64,000 bases of DNA from the NCBI RefSeq assembly GCF_014205015.1, contig NZ_JACHMO010000001.1, positions 2,294,001-2,358,000 on the forward strand, in the 5' to 3' direction. Position numbers and translations under genes: made by a program. Source of the stretch: Saccharothrix ecbatanensis. GTDB lineage: Bacteria > Actinomycetota > Actinomycetes > Mycobacteriales > Pseudonocardiaceae. Below, piece after piece: positions 32,214 to 41,140 of the stretch. Position 1 is the first letter of the stretch. Every line of letters begins with the position of its first letter. Below the pieces are notes generated by a model. That model searched no databases. It worked only from the letters and a program-made list of their open reading frames with translations, and was not told the DNA's origin.

Positions 32214-32705
32214 CTACTCGTTGATGAGCTGCTCGCGCAGGATGTCCGCGTGTCCGCAGTGCTGAGCGAGCTCGCGCAACACGTGGAGGTACACCCAGCG
32301 AAGCGGGAGCGGGCCGCGTCGGTTGCCACGGACCGTGTCGTCCAGTCCCAAGGACGACGTCGCGCGGCGGGACGCTTCACATGCGGCGCGGTGTGCTTCC
32401 CGCACCGTGGCGATTGTGTCGTCGTCGTTGAGGATGAACGACTCGTCCGGTGTCGTGGGGATGCCGATCTCGGCGCGCGAGCGGCACGTGACGGCTTCGT
32501 TGAACCAGACCTTCTCCACGAAGGTCGCGTGCTTCACCAACCCCAGCAGCGTGGTCCGGGAGGGCACCAACGATCGGCGCGCTTGCTCCTCCGTGAGCCC
32601 GTCCAGGCAGCGGTTCAGCGCACCGCGGTGCTCGTCGAGGAACGCCTCGAACTGGGCTCGGACAGGCTGATCGACAACGTCGTCGGCGGACGCCTCTGGG
32701 GACAC
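32214..32705 (-). CDS. DinB/DUF664-family protein
   Basis: 163 aa four-helix-bundle protein of the DinB/YfiT-like superfamily. Three His that would bind a metal are in place: KHATFVEKVWF and RELAQHCGHADILRE. In actinobacteria this group includes mycothiol-dependent transferases and related detoxification proteins; the substrate is not evident. It lies upstream of, and in the same direction as, the J-domain operon, but an operator and a promoter separate them. Confidence 0.85.
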   Translation of the reverse strand: MSPEASADDVVDQPVRAQFEAFLDEHRGALNRCLDGLTEEQARRSLVPSRTTLLGLVKHATFVEKVWFNEAVTCRSRAEIGIPTTPDESFILNDDDTIATVREAHRAACEASRRATSSLGLDDTVRGNRRGPLPLRWVYLHVLRELAQHCGHADILREQLINE

Positions 32706-32748
32706 GTGCGAAGCATCCCAGACCGTCGTCCAGCGGACGAGGCTGTTT

Positions 32749-33975
32749 TCAGGTCCGGGCGATCGGCTGGGACGGGTCGCGGTGCAGGCCGGTCGCCGCC
32801 GCGAACGGCCGCCACGCGACGACGGTCACGCCCGTCACCACCACGACCGCGAACCAGAACGGTGTGGTGATGTCGAACTGCCGTGCCAGCACACCGCCGA
32901 CCACCGCGCCCAAAGCCGACCCGCCGATGCTGAGCAGGAAGTAGGCGCTGCCGACCCGTCCGCGCAGCTCGTCGGGCACCTCGCGCTGCCGCACCGTATG
33001 GGTGATCACGTTCCACACCACCGCGTGAAAGCCGAACACGGCGAGCGTGGCGCCCGCGACCCACACGTTCCGGGCCAGCGCCAGCGCGAGGTGGGTGGCC
33101 GTCTCGATCACCAGCCCGATCCGCAACAGCGTGGTCGGCCCGAACCGGTCGATCAGCCGGTTCGCCAGGACCGTGCCGAGGATGCCGCCGATCGCGATGG
33201 TGCTGAGGAGCAGGCCGTACCACTTCCCGTCCAGGCCGAGCCGTTCACCGGCGTAGAGCACCAGGATGGACATCGCTCCGGTGAGCGTGAGGTTCATCAG
33301 GCACAGGCAGAGGGCGAGCGTCCGCAGCACCTCGTGCCGCCACAACCACTTCAGCCCCTCGCCGATCTCCACCCGCAGCGGTCGGCGTTCGGCGGGCACC
33401 TGCTTCGGCACGCCCCGCAGTGACGCGATCAGCAGCGCGGCGACCACGAACGTGACCGCGTCCAGCCCGAACGGCAGCGCGGCGGCGACCACGAACAGCG
33501 CGGCGCCGATCGGTGGCGCGGCGAACTGGTTCCCCAGGATGTGCGTGGCCATCAGGCGGGAGTTGGCCCGCGGCAGGTGTTCCTTCGACACCACGGCGGG
33601 GAGGATCGCGCCGGTGGCGTTGTCGGCGACCGTCTCGCCGATGCCGAGCAGGAACAGGCAGGCGTAGACGACCGGCACCGACGCCTGATCCGCCACGATG
33701 GCGACGGTGAGGAGCGCGACGACCCCGGCCCGGAACAGGTTCGCCGCGACGGCCAGCTTGCGCCGGTCCAGCCGGTCCACGATCGCGCCGCTGAGCAGCG
33801 AGAACAACAACCAGGGCAGCTGATGGGCGAACACCGCGCCCGCCACCAGCGCCGGGTCGTCGGTGAGCGAGGCCAGCAGCAGGGGCCCGGCGGCCGCCGT
33901 CATGCCGTCACCGATGTTCGACACCGCCGACGCGAGCCACAGCTTGCCGAAGTCGCGTCCGATCCTCGCCGTCAT
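32749..33975 (-). CDS. MFS transporter (DHA3-like multidrug efflux type)
   Basis: 408 aa with 11-12 membrane segments. DFGKLWLASAVSNIGDGM, LVDRLDRRK-like IVDRLDRRKLAVAANLFRAGV and GIGETVADNATGAILPAVV are typical of the MFS_3/enterobactin-exporter-like group. Start at the ATG at 33975 because the first helix follows directly; there is no Shine-Dalgarno, and TAGCGT lies 8 nt upstream on the coding strand, so a leaderless or nearly leaderless message is possible. Substrate unknown. Confidence 0.85.
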   Translation of the reverse strand: MTARIGRDFGKLWLASAVSNIGDGMTAAAGPLLLASLTDDPALVAGAVFAHQLPWLLFSLLSGAIVDRLDRRKLAVAANLFRAGVVALLTVAIVADQASVPVVYACLFLLGIGETVADNATGAILPAVVSKEHLPRANSRLMATHILGNQFAAPPIGAALFVVAAALPFGLDAVTFVVAALLIASLRGVPKQVPAERRPLRVEIGEGLKWLWRHEVLRTLALCLCLMNLTLTGAMSILVLYAGERLGLDGKWYGLLLSTIAIGGILGTVLANRLIDRFGPTTLLRIGLVIETATHLALALARNVWVAGATLAVFGFHAVVWNVITHTVRQREVPDELRGRVGSAYFLLSIGGSALGAVVGGVLARQFDITTPFWFAVVVVTGVTVVAWRPFAAATGLHRDPSQPIART

Positions 33976-34547
33976 GGTGATGAACGCTAGCGAGCCGCCC
34001 GCGCGGGGGCACGTGGTTAAGCAATTCTTCGGATAGTCGAACATTGCTCACGGTATCCGCGGCACGACGTCCGGCGGCGCGACGGGCAGTGACCGAAGGT
34101 GGTGTGCCGATTACACTGCGCTCGAACACCATATCACGGCGATCTGCTCCGCAATGGCGTCCGATAGGCAGCGCCAATGGCAACTTCCGGTCACGTTAAT
34201 ACCGCCGGAGTCGTCCCGCAACGGCGAAGTAAACACTGGTTTGCGGGCCAGTCCGGCCGGGGTCGCCGCCCGCGCCGGCCGACCACCCCTACCGCCACCC
34301 CTAAGTGCGGAGTTACCTGTGGATACGTCCATGCGGAGCCCGACTCGCGGCCCAGCTCGCGCGGTGGCCGTTGCTGCTTGCGGCCGAACGGGACTGGGCC
34401 GTCTACCGCAAATCGCACAAAGCCCGCCGCGGGCGCCGCGAATCAGTGCTTAGGTACGCTGTCGTAGCGGCCGGCTCATTCCACGGAAGCGGTCGAGCCA
34501 GTGACGCGTCGCCGACAACGGCGGGCCAGCCTGGGGGATGGCAGCAA
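33976..34547. other. Long intergenic region (about 570 bp), no gene seen
   Basis: It separates divergent MFS and LAL genes. The part 34120-34230 is AT-richer than its surroundings, as expected for promoters of both genes. Short frames here have no coding look, and the LAL frame is open upstream of its start without similarity. I see no convincing operator. Confidence 0.6.
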
Positions 34548-37340
34548 ATGAATCTGGTCGAAAGAGAAAGCCATGCGGAATTACTCGTCGGTATGCTCGC
34601 GGACGGCCTGGCCGGCCGTGGCCGGGTCGCGCTGGTCTCCGGCGGTATCGCCACCGGCAAGACGGAGCTGATCTACGGCTTCACCGAGTCCGTCCGCGAC
34701 GCGCTGGTGCTCAGGGCGACCGGGTCGCGTGGCGAGCAGCAGTTCGAGCTGGGCGTGGTGGAGCAGCTGTTCTACTCGGCCGCCATGCCCGCCGACGTGG
34801 CGACGCGCGCACGCAGCCTGCTCGCGTCCGCGATGGCCGCCGTGCCCGAGGACTCGACGGGTGGCGAGGGGGATGCCCGATCGGTCCACGACCTCTGCGC
34901 CCTGCTGCTGGAACTGTCCCGCGAACGACCGCTGGTGATCGCCGTGGACGACGTGCAGTTCGCCGACCGGACGTCCTTGCGCGTCCTGCTCCACCTGCAA
35001 CGGCGGATCAGGTCCGCCGCCGTCCTGCTGGTGCTCGGTGAAGCCGCCGGCACGAGCACCCGGCCCGCGCACACCGCGCTGCGCGACGAGATCGTCCGGC
35101 AGCCGCAGGCACGTCACCTGCGGCTGAGACCGCTGTCCCCGGCGGGCGTCCGAGACCTGCTGGCGCACCAGCTCGGCCCGCAGGCGGCGGCCGACCTGGA
35201 GGAGCCGTGCCACGTGCTCAGCGGCGGCAACCCGCTGCTGGTGCACGCGCTGATCGAGGACTTCGTCGCGGCCGGCCGCCCGGCGACCGAGCAGGGCGTG
35301 TCCGAACCGGTCACCGGTGACGCGTTCGCGCAGGCCGTGTACACCTGCCTGCGCCGGGGCGAGGAGCTGCTGCTGCGCGTCGCGCAAGGCGTCGCGGTCC
35401 TCGGCGAGCTCGCCAAGACCGAGCTGCTCGCACGCCTGCTGGAGCTGGACTCCCGGACCGTGCGGGACGTGTTCAAGACCATGAACGAAGCCGGGCTGAT
35501 GGACGCCGACCGCTTCCGGCACCCCGTGGCACGCACCGCCGTGCTGCGCGAGCTGGATCCGGACGAGCTGTCGGCGTTGCGGCTCAAGGCCGCGCGGTTG
35601 CTCCACGACGACGGCGTGCCGGCCGTGACGGTGGCCGAGTACATCACCGCCGCCGAGTGCGAACCGGGCGCGTGGGCGGTGCCCGTGCTGCGGGACGCGG
35701 CGGCGGAAGCGTTGGCGCGCAACGACATCCACCGGGCGGTGGAGTGCCTCGACCTGGCCCGGACGGCGTGCCGGGACGAGCCTGAGACCATCGCCGTCAC
35801 GGCCACGCTCGCCGCCGCGCAGTGGTTGGTCGACCCGGCCGCCGCAGCCCCGCACCTGACCCGGCTCGGCGCCGCTTTCCACCGCGGCCTGCTCCCCGAA
35901 CGCGAGGCGTGGGGTCTGGTGCGGGCGCTGGTGTGGTTCGGCCGGTCGACCGAGGCGGCGGCGGTGCTCGCCGAACTGGACGAAGGCGACCAGGACAAAG
36001 CCGAACAGGACAAAGCCGGACGTCACGTCACCCGGCACTGGCTGGTCACCGTCCAGCCGCAGCTGCTCGGCGACCTCGCGGCGGACCTGGACGGCCGACA
36101 GCTCGGCACGCTGGCGTCCGTGGCCGCGTTCGGCGCCACGCCCGCCGCCGTCGAGAGCGCGGAACGCGTGTTGCAGAGCGCCCGCATCGGCGAGACGCCG
36201 CTGGAAGAGCTGATCTGTGCGTTGCAGACGCTCAACCACGGCGACCGCGGTGACCGGGCAGGCTACTGGTGCGACGAATTCCTCGAAGAGGCGCGCACGC
36301 ACCGCGCGGTCACCTGGCGTGCTGCCCTGTCGGACGTGGCCGCCGGCGTCGCGCTGCGCCGAGGCGACCTGGTGTCCGCCGAACGCCTCGCCCGTGCCGC
36401 GTTGGGCGCGTTGCCCGCGCCGAGCTGGGGCGTCGGCATCGGCTCACCGCTGGCCACGCTCGTGCAGGCGGCGACCCGGCTGGGCAAGTACCCGGAGGCC
36501 GACGCGCAGCTGCGCCAAGGCGTGCCGCAGGCCGTGCAGCAGACCCTGCACTGGCCCCAGTACCTGCTCGCCCGTGGTCAGCACTACCTGGCGACGGACC
36601 GGCTCCGCGCCGCGCTCGCCGACTTCCTCGCCGTGGGCGAACTGGCCGCCGAGTGGAGGCTGGACCTGCCGGTGCTGCTGCCGTGGCGGCACGAGGCCGC
36701 GCAGGTCTACGTGCGGATGGGCGAACCGGAACGCGCCCGCGAGCTGGTGGACGAGCAGCTGGCCATGCCGGGAGCGGACGGCGCCCGCGTGCGCGGTGTG
36801 TCGCTGCGGATCCTGGCCTCGGCCAGTGCGCCGGGACGTCGGCTGCCGCTGCTGCGGGAGTCGGTCGACCTCCTCGGCGGCCTCGGCGACTGGTACGAGC
36901 TGGCGTTGGCGTTCGCCGACCTCAGCGCCGCCCACCAGGCGTCCGCCGAGTTCGACCAGGCCCGTATCGCTGCCCGCCGCGCGCTGCGGCTGGCCAAGAG
37001 CTGTAAGGCGAAGCTGCTGCACGAGCACCTGCAACACCACCGCACCGCCACGGGCGGCCTTGACTTCGGCGACAGCACGGAGAACGGCGTGTCCGTGACG
37101 CCGCTGAGCGCCGCGGAACGCCGGGTCGCGGGTCTCGCCGCGCTCGGCTACACCAACCGCGAGATCAGCCGCCGGCTCTACATCACCGTGAGCACGGTCG
37201 AGCAGCACCTGACCAGGACGTACCGGAAGCTCAAGATCAACCGGCGGGCCGACCTGCCGATCCTGGCCAACCCGGTGCCGGGCGGGTTGCCGGTCGAGGC
37301 GCGTCCGGGGGTGGCGCTGCCCGGCGACCGGCTGCGCTGA
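34548..37340 (+). CDS. LAL-family (large ATP-binding LuxR-type) transcriptional regulator
   Basis: 930 aa. It opens with LVERESHAELLVGML, the normal LAL beginning, then Walker A GGIATGKT (Lys38) and Walker B PLVIAVDDVQFAD, a long helical TPR-like region, and a C-terminal LuxR helix-turn-helix (about 850-915: LSAAERRVAGLAALGYTNREISRRLYITVSTVEQHLTRTYRKLKI). LAL proteins, including MalT, are activators that bind ATP and an inducer. ATG at 34548 has GGGGGATGG about 8 nt upstream. The following gene is a GH13 alpha-glucosidase, so maltose-type control is conceivable, but LALs just as often govern secondary metabolism. Confidence 0.93.
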   Translation: MNLVERESHAELLVGMLADGLAGRGRVALVSGGIATGKTELIYGFTESVRDALVLRATGSRGEQQFELGVVEQLFYSAAMPADVATRARSLLASAMAAVPEDSTGGEGDARSVHDLCALLLELSRERPLVIAVDDVQFADRTSLRVLLHLQRRIRSAAVLLVLGEAAGTSTRPAHTALRDEIVRQPQARHLRLRPLSPAGVRDLLAHQLGPQAAADLEEPCHVLSGGNPLLVHALIEDFVAAGRPATEQGVSEPVTGDAFAQAVYTCLRRGEELLLRVAQGVAVLGELAKTELLARLLELDSRTVRDVFKTMNEAGLMDADRFRHPVARTAVLRELDPDELSALRLKAARLLHDDGVPAVTVAEYITAAECEPGAWAVPVLRDAAAEALARNDIHRAVECLDLARTACRDEPETIAVTATLAAAQWLVDPAAAAPHLTRLGAAFHRGLLPEREAWGLVRALVWFGRSTEAAAVLAELDEGDQDKAEQDKAGRHVTRHWLVTVQPQLLGDLAADLDGRQLGTLASVAAFGATPAAVESAERVLQSARIGETPLEELICALQTLNHGDRGDRAGYWCDEFLEEARTHRAVTWRAALSDVAAGVALRRGDLVSAERLARAALGALPAPSWGVGIGSPLATLVQAATRLGKYPEADAQLRQGVPQAVQQTLHWPQYLLARGQHYLATDRLRAALADFLAVGELAAEWRLDLPVLLPWRHEAAQVYVRMGEPERARELVDEQLAMPGADGARVRGVSLRILASASAPGRRLPLLRESVDLLGGLGDWYELALAFADLSAAHQASAEFDQARIAARRALRLAKSCKAKLLHEHLQHHRTATGGLDFGDSTENGVSVTPLSAAERRVAGLAALGYTNREISRRLYITVSTVEQHLTRTYRKLKINRRADLPILANPVPGGLPVEARPGVALPGDRLR

Positions 37341-37354
37341 CCCCTTCGGTGGGT

Positions 37355-37366
37355 GCACGGCCGTGC
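37355..37366. promoter_or_regulatory. Short palindrome GCACGGCCGTGC upstream of the GH13 gene
   Basis: A perfect 12-bp palindrome between the LAL and GH13 genes. At this GC content such a site can arise by chance; noted because of its position in the control region. Confidence 0.3.
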
Positions 37367-37413
37367 GTGGAGTGGTGGACTGGGGGTGACGTGCGACCGA
37401 CCCCAGGAGAGGG

Positions 37414-39144
37414 ATGCCGATGACTCTCGACCAGACCGGCACGACCGACACCGCCCCCGCGTGGTGGACCTCGGCCGTGGTGTACCAGGTGTACCCGCGC
37501 AGCTTCGCCGACTCGGACGGCGACGGCGTGGGCGACCTGGCCGGGCTGACGTCACGGCTGGACCACCTGGAACGGCTCGGTGTGGACGTGGTGTGGCTGT
37601 CGCCGGTGTACGCGTCACCGCACGCCGACAACGGGTACGACATCTCGGACTACCAGGCGATCGACCCGGTGTTCGGGACGTTGGAGGACTTCGACCGGCT
37701 GCAGGCCGAGGTGCACGCGCGGGGCATGAAGCTGGTGATGGACCTGGTGGTCAACCACACGTCCGACGAGCACCCGTGGTTCGTGGAGTCCCGGTCGTCG
37801 AAGGACAACCCGAAGCGGGACTGGTACTGGTGGCGCCCGCCCCGGGACGGCTTCGAGGCAGGGCAGCCGGGCGCGGAGCCGACGAACTGGGAGTCGTTCT
37901 TCTTCGGCCCGTCGTGGACGTTGGACGAGACGGCAGGGGAGTACTACCTGCACTTGTTCGACCGCAAGCAGCCGGACCTGAACTGGGAGAACCCGGAGGT
38001 CCGGCAGGCGGTGTACGAGATGATGCGGTGGTGGCTCGACCGGGGCGTGAACGGCTTCCGGATGGACGTCATCAACCTGATCTCGAAGGACCCGGCGTTG
38101 CCGGACGGCGCGACGACGGGCGCCGGTGGCCTGGGTGACGGGTTCCCGCACTACGGCAACGGTCCGCGCATCCACGAGTTCCTGCGCGAGATGCACCGCG
38201 AGGTGTTCGAGGGACGGCCGGGTGAGCTGCTGACCGTGGGGGAGATGCCCGGTGTCACGTTCGAGCAGGCGAAGCTGTTCACCGACCCGGCGCGGCGCGA
38301 GCTGGACATGGTGTTCCAGTTCGAGCACGTGTCGCTCGACCACGGTCCCGGCGGCAAGTTCGACCCGAAGCCGTTGGACCTGCGCGACCTGAAAGCGTCG
38401 CTGGGTCGGTGGCAGACGGCGTTGGGCGACACGGGCTGGAACAGCCTTTACTGGAACAACCACGACCAGCCACGGGTCGTGTCCCGGTTCGGCGACGACG
38501 GCGAGCACAGGCGTGAGTCGGCGACCGCGTTGGCCACGGTGCTGCACCTGCACCGCGGCACGCCGTACGTCTACCAGGGCGAAGAGCTGGGGATGACCAA
38601 CGCGCCGTTCGGCGGCGTGGGCGAGCTGCGCGACGTGGAGTCGCTCAACCACTACCGGCACTCGCTGGCGGCCGGGGGCGACCCGGAGTCGGTGTTGCGC
38701 GCCCTGCGTGCGATGGGCCGGGACAACGCCCGCACACCGGTCCAGTGGGACTCGACGCCCAACGCCGGGTTCACCACCGGCGAGCCGTGGATCGCGGTGA
38801 ACCCCAACCACACGTGGCTCAACGCCGAAGCGCAGTACGACGACCCCGGCTCGGTCTTCAACCACTACCGGCGGCTCATCGACCTGCGCCACAAGCTCCC
38901 GGTCGTGGCCGTGGGCGACTTCCGCATGCTCATGCCCGACCACCCGCACGTCTACGCCTACGAACGCAGGCTGGACGACGCGCGCCTGCTCGTCGTGGCC
39001 AACCTCAGCGGCACCACCCAAGCGGCCGAACTGGACGCCGAGTGGTCCGCTTCCGACGTGATCCTGGCGAACACCGAAGATCTCCGGATCTCGCCCGGTC
39101 GGGTGGAACTGGCGCCGTGGCACGCCCTGGTTTTCCAACGGTGA
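37414..39144 (+). CDS. GH13 alpha-glucosidase (oligo-1,6-glucosidase/alpha-glucosidase type)
   Basis: 576 aa intracellular alpha-amylase-family enzyme. WWTSAVVYQVYPRSFADSDGDGVGDLAGL is the GH13 signature; conserved regions are DLVVNH, GFRMDVIN (nucleophile Asp218), LLTVGEMPG (acid/base Glu277) and NNHDQPR (Asp351). PVQWDSTPNAGF is typical of the GH13 alpha-glucosidase subfamilies that act on maltose, isomaltose or related oligosaccharides. AGGAGAGGG precedes two in-frame ATGs (37414 and 37420), and either can be the start. It stands alone behind the LAL gene. No signal peptide. Confidence 0.94.
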   Translation: MPMTLDQTGTTDTAPAWWTSAVVYQVYPRSFADSDGDGVGDLAGLTSRLDHLERLGVDVVWLSPVYASPHADNGYDISDYQAIDPVFGTLEDFDRLQAEVHARGMKLVMDLVVNHTSDEHPWFVESRSSKDNPKRDWYWWRPPRDGFEAGQPGAEPTNWESFFFGPSWTLDETAGEYYLHLFDRKQPDLNWENPEVRQAVYEMMRWWLDRGVNGFRMDVINLISKDPALPDGATTGAGGLGDGFPHYGNGPRIHEFLREMHREVFEGRPGELLTVGEMPGVTFEQAKLFTDPARRELDMVFQFEHVSLDHGPGGKFDPKPLDLRDLKASLGRWQTALGDTGWNSLYWNNHDQPRVVSRFGDDGEHRRESATALATVLHLHRGTPYVYQGEELGMTNAPFGGVGELRDVESLNHYRHSLAAGGDPESVLRALRAMGRDNARTPVQWDSTPNAGFTTGEPWIAVNPNHTWLNAEAQYDDPGSVFNHYRRLIDLRHKLPVVAVGDFRMLMPDHPHVYAYERRLDDARLLVVANLSGTTQAAELDAEWSASDVILANTEDLRISPGRVELAPWHALVFQR

Positions 39145-39226
39145 TTTTGGCCGGCGTGTATCCCACTTAGGGGCGAGAGTCTCTTTTCTACCGTAGGGGT
39201 TGTTGTGCCCCTCGGAGGTGGGAACG

Positions 39227-39913
39227 ATGCGTTGGCGCCGGACAGTCGGTTCGTTGGTCATTTTCGCTGCCGTCACCGCCGGGTGCGGGAGCAATCCCGG
39301 ACCCGGCGATGATCTCTCGCGGGATTCCGCGCAGTCCTCGGACACCGGAACGGATCAGCCCGGCGCCGAATCGACGGGCGCCGAACCCGACGCCGGCGAA
39401 CCCAACGCGGGCGAATCCACTGACGGTAAAGGCACCGACGGTGAAGGCACGGCCACGGGCGGCCCGCCCACGCGAGGCGGCAAACCCGGAACGGCCACAG
39501 AGGGCAAAAAGCCGGGCGCGCTCGGCAGTCCGATCAAATTCGACCCGACCCAGCAGAACCCCACGCTCGCCGAACGGCGCGATCATTTCCGCGACCTGCT
39601 CAGGGCCGAATGCGGAGCCGACCTCTGCGACGTCACGTTCAGCGTGATCTACCACGACGAGCCCGACTTCGCCGGTGAGGACTGCTCGGTCCGGGGAACG
39701 GACTGGCCCAAGCCTCCCCATCGCGGCATGGTGATCACCATCGAGGTGAACAACCCGTGCTCGGAGAACCCGGCCCGGTCGAAGGACACGACGACGGTCA
39801 CCACCGCCGCCGAGCGCACGACCACCACGACGCAGGACACCGCCCAGGCTCCGGAGCAGCCCACCGTTCCCGAGCGAGCGACTGTGCCTCCGACCAGCCC
39901 TGATGGCGGTTGA
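39227..39913 (+). CDS. Putative lipoprotein of unknown function
   Basis: 228 aa. The signal peptide has lipobox VTAGC (Cys20), followed by a long Gly/Asp/Thr/Glu-rich low-complexity linker (about 21-105). A small conserved-looking domain (about 110-190) has four Cys (AECGADLC, EDCSVRG, NNPCSEN) that could make two disulfides outside the membrane, and a Thr/Pro-rich tail follows. Start at 39227 because GGAGG lies 8 nt upstream. The stop overlaps the next start, so the two probably work together. Not recognised. Confidence 0.75.
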   Translation: MRWRRTVGSLVIFAAVTAGCGSNPGPGDDLSRDSAQSSDTGTDQPGAESTGAEPDAGEPNAGESTDGKGTDGEGTATGGPPTRGGKPGTATEGKKPGALGSPIKFDPTQQNPTLAERRDHFRDLLRAECGADLCDVTFSVIYHDEPDFAGEDCSVRGTDWPKPPHRGMVITIEVNNPCSENPARSKDTTTVTTAAERTTTTTQDTAQAPEQPTVPERATVPPTSPDGG

Positions 39914-40899
39914 CCGTGGCGGGCCCGCTCGATCGCCGCGGCCGTCCGCCGGTACCCGTGCCGGGCGTTAAGGCGCGGCGCATCGCGCATCCCCTGCATC
40001 ACGTCAACGGCTCGGAACCACCGGACGACGCCGGGGAATCGGGACCGGCGCGCGCGCTGAAAGTCGTCGGCTCGGTCCTCGCCAACGCGACGCTGTTGAC
40101 CGCCCTGGTGTTCCACTTCGGGTTCCTGTACACCCAGGTGTTCTTCGCGCATTTCGGCGTGCATTACACACTGCTCGGTGAGAGCACGGACATCATCCTG
40201 GTCCGCGGTGTCGACGGCATCTACATCCCGCTCGCGGTTATATCGGCTTCGGCGCTCGTCGTGATGTGCGTGATCGCCTACCTGCGCGCCCGGCTGGCCG
40301 AGAGCACCTGGCTCGCGATCCTGCGGGTTTGCACACCGATCGCCGCCGTGATCGGAATCGTCCTGGTCGGCATCGCCGTGGTCGTCGCGATCGACCCGCA
40401 ACCGTTCCAGGACCACGCCGGTCTGCCGGGAATGAGTTTCTCCGCCGGAATCCTCCTGCTGATCTTCTCCTGGCGTCGGGTGATGTCGGGTGCGCCGGAA
40501 CGGGCGACCGGCACGGCCGTGGCGGAATGGGTGATCACCTTCGTGCTGGTGAGCGTCGGCTTGTTCTGGGCGGTCAGCGACTATTCCAGCGCGGTCGGTG
40601 TCCGGCGGGCGTCCGAAACGGAGGCCGCCATCCCCGCGATGCCGCACGTGCTCCTGTTCAGCGCGAAAAGCCTCAATTTCGCCGCGAACGGCGTGGCCGA
40701 GGTCGAATGCCAACGCCCCGAGTCCGCCTACCGGTACCGCTACGACGGCCTCAAGCTCCTGCTCCAGTCCGGGAACCAGTACGTCCTGCTGCCGGCGGAG
40801 TGGACGCCGTCGGACGGCACGGCGATCATCCTGCCGCGCTCCGAGCAGGTCCGACTGGAGTTCACCCCGGCAGCGAGCCCGCCCGGTGACACCTGCTAG
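39910..40899 (+). CDS. Integral membrane protein of unknown function, coupled to the lipoprotein
   Basis: 329 aa. After about 45 hydrophilic residues come about five membrane segments (ALKVVGSVLANATLLTALVF, YIPLAVISASALVVMCVIAYL, PIAAVIGIVLVGIAVVVAI, FSAGILLLIFSW, WVITFVLVSVGLFWAV), then a soluble tail of about 100 residues (MPHVLLFSAKSLNF..., LLPAEWTPSDGTAIILP) likely outside. The TTG at 39910 overlaps the lipoprotein stop (TTGA); a GTG at 39916 is the alternative. Function unknown. Confidence 0.72.
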   Translation: MTVAGPLDRRGRPPVPVPGVKARRIAHPLHHVNGSEPPDDAGESGPARALKVVGSVLANATLLTALVFHFGFLYTQVFFAHFGVHYTLLGESTDIILVRGVDGIYIPLAVISASALVVMCVIAYLRARLAESTWLAILRVCTPIAAVIGIVLVGIAVVVAIDPQPFQDHAGLPGMSFSAGILLLIFSWRRVMSGAPERATGTAVAEWVITFVLVSVGLFWAVSDYSSAVGVRRASETEAAIPAMPHVLLFSAKSLNFAANGVAEVECQRPESAYRYRYDGLKLLLQSGNQYVLLPAEWTPSDGTAIILPRSEQVRLEFTPAASPPGDTC

Positions 40900-41140
40900 C
40901 ACCACCTCTGTCGCGGTGCGTGAGCAGGCCTGACAGCCGATCGTCCGGCGTTTGCCTTCGCGGGACAGGGGAGTGGGCCGTGCGGATCGGGTACAGCGCC
41001 GAGGCCCGGGTGCTCGATCGGGCGATCCGCTGGGCCTCTTCGCGTCGGCCGGGTGACCCGGTCGGGCAAACTCGTTTCGCGTCCACGACGGTCTTGCCGG
41101 ACAATCGCCCGATCATCGCGGACGCGACGGAGGGTGATCG

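Noticed and set aside
34305..34547. N-terminal extension of the LAL regulator
   Set aside because: The frame is open, but the family begins at LVERESHAELL and a good ribosome-binding site precedes the ATG at 34548.
40900..41140. T-box or other tRNA-sensing leader before argS
   Set aside because: No T-box core or specifier-type stem could be recognised; actinobacterial argS is not a usual T-box target.
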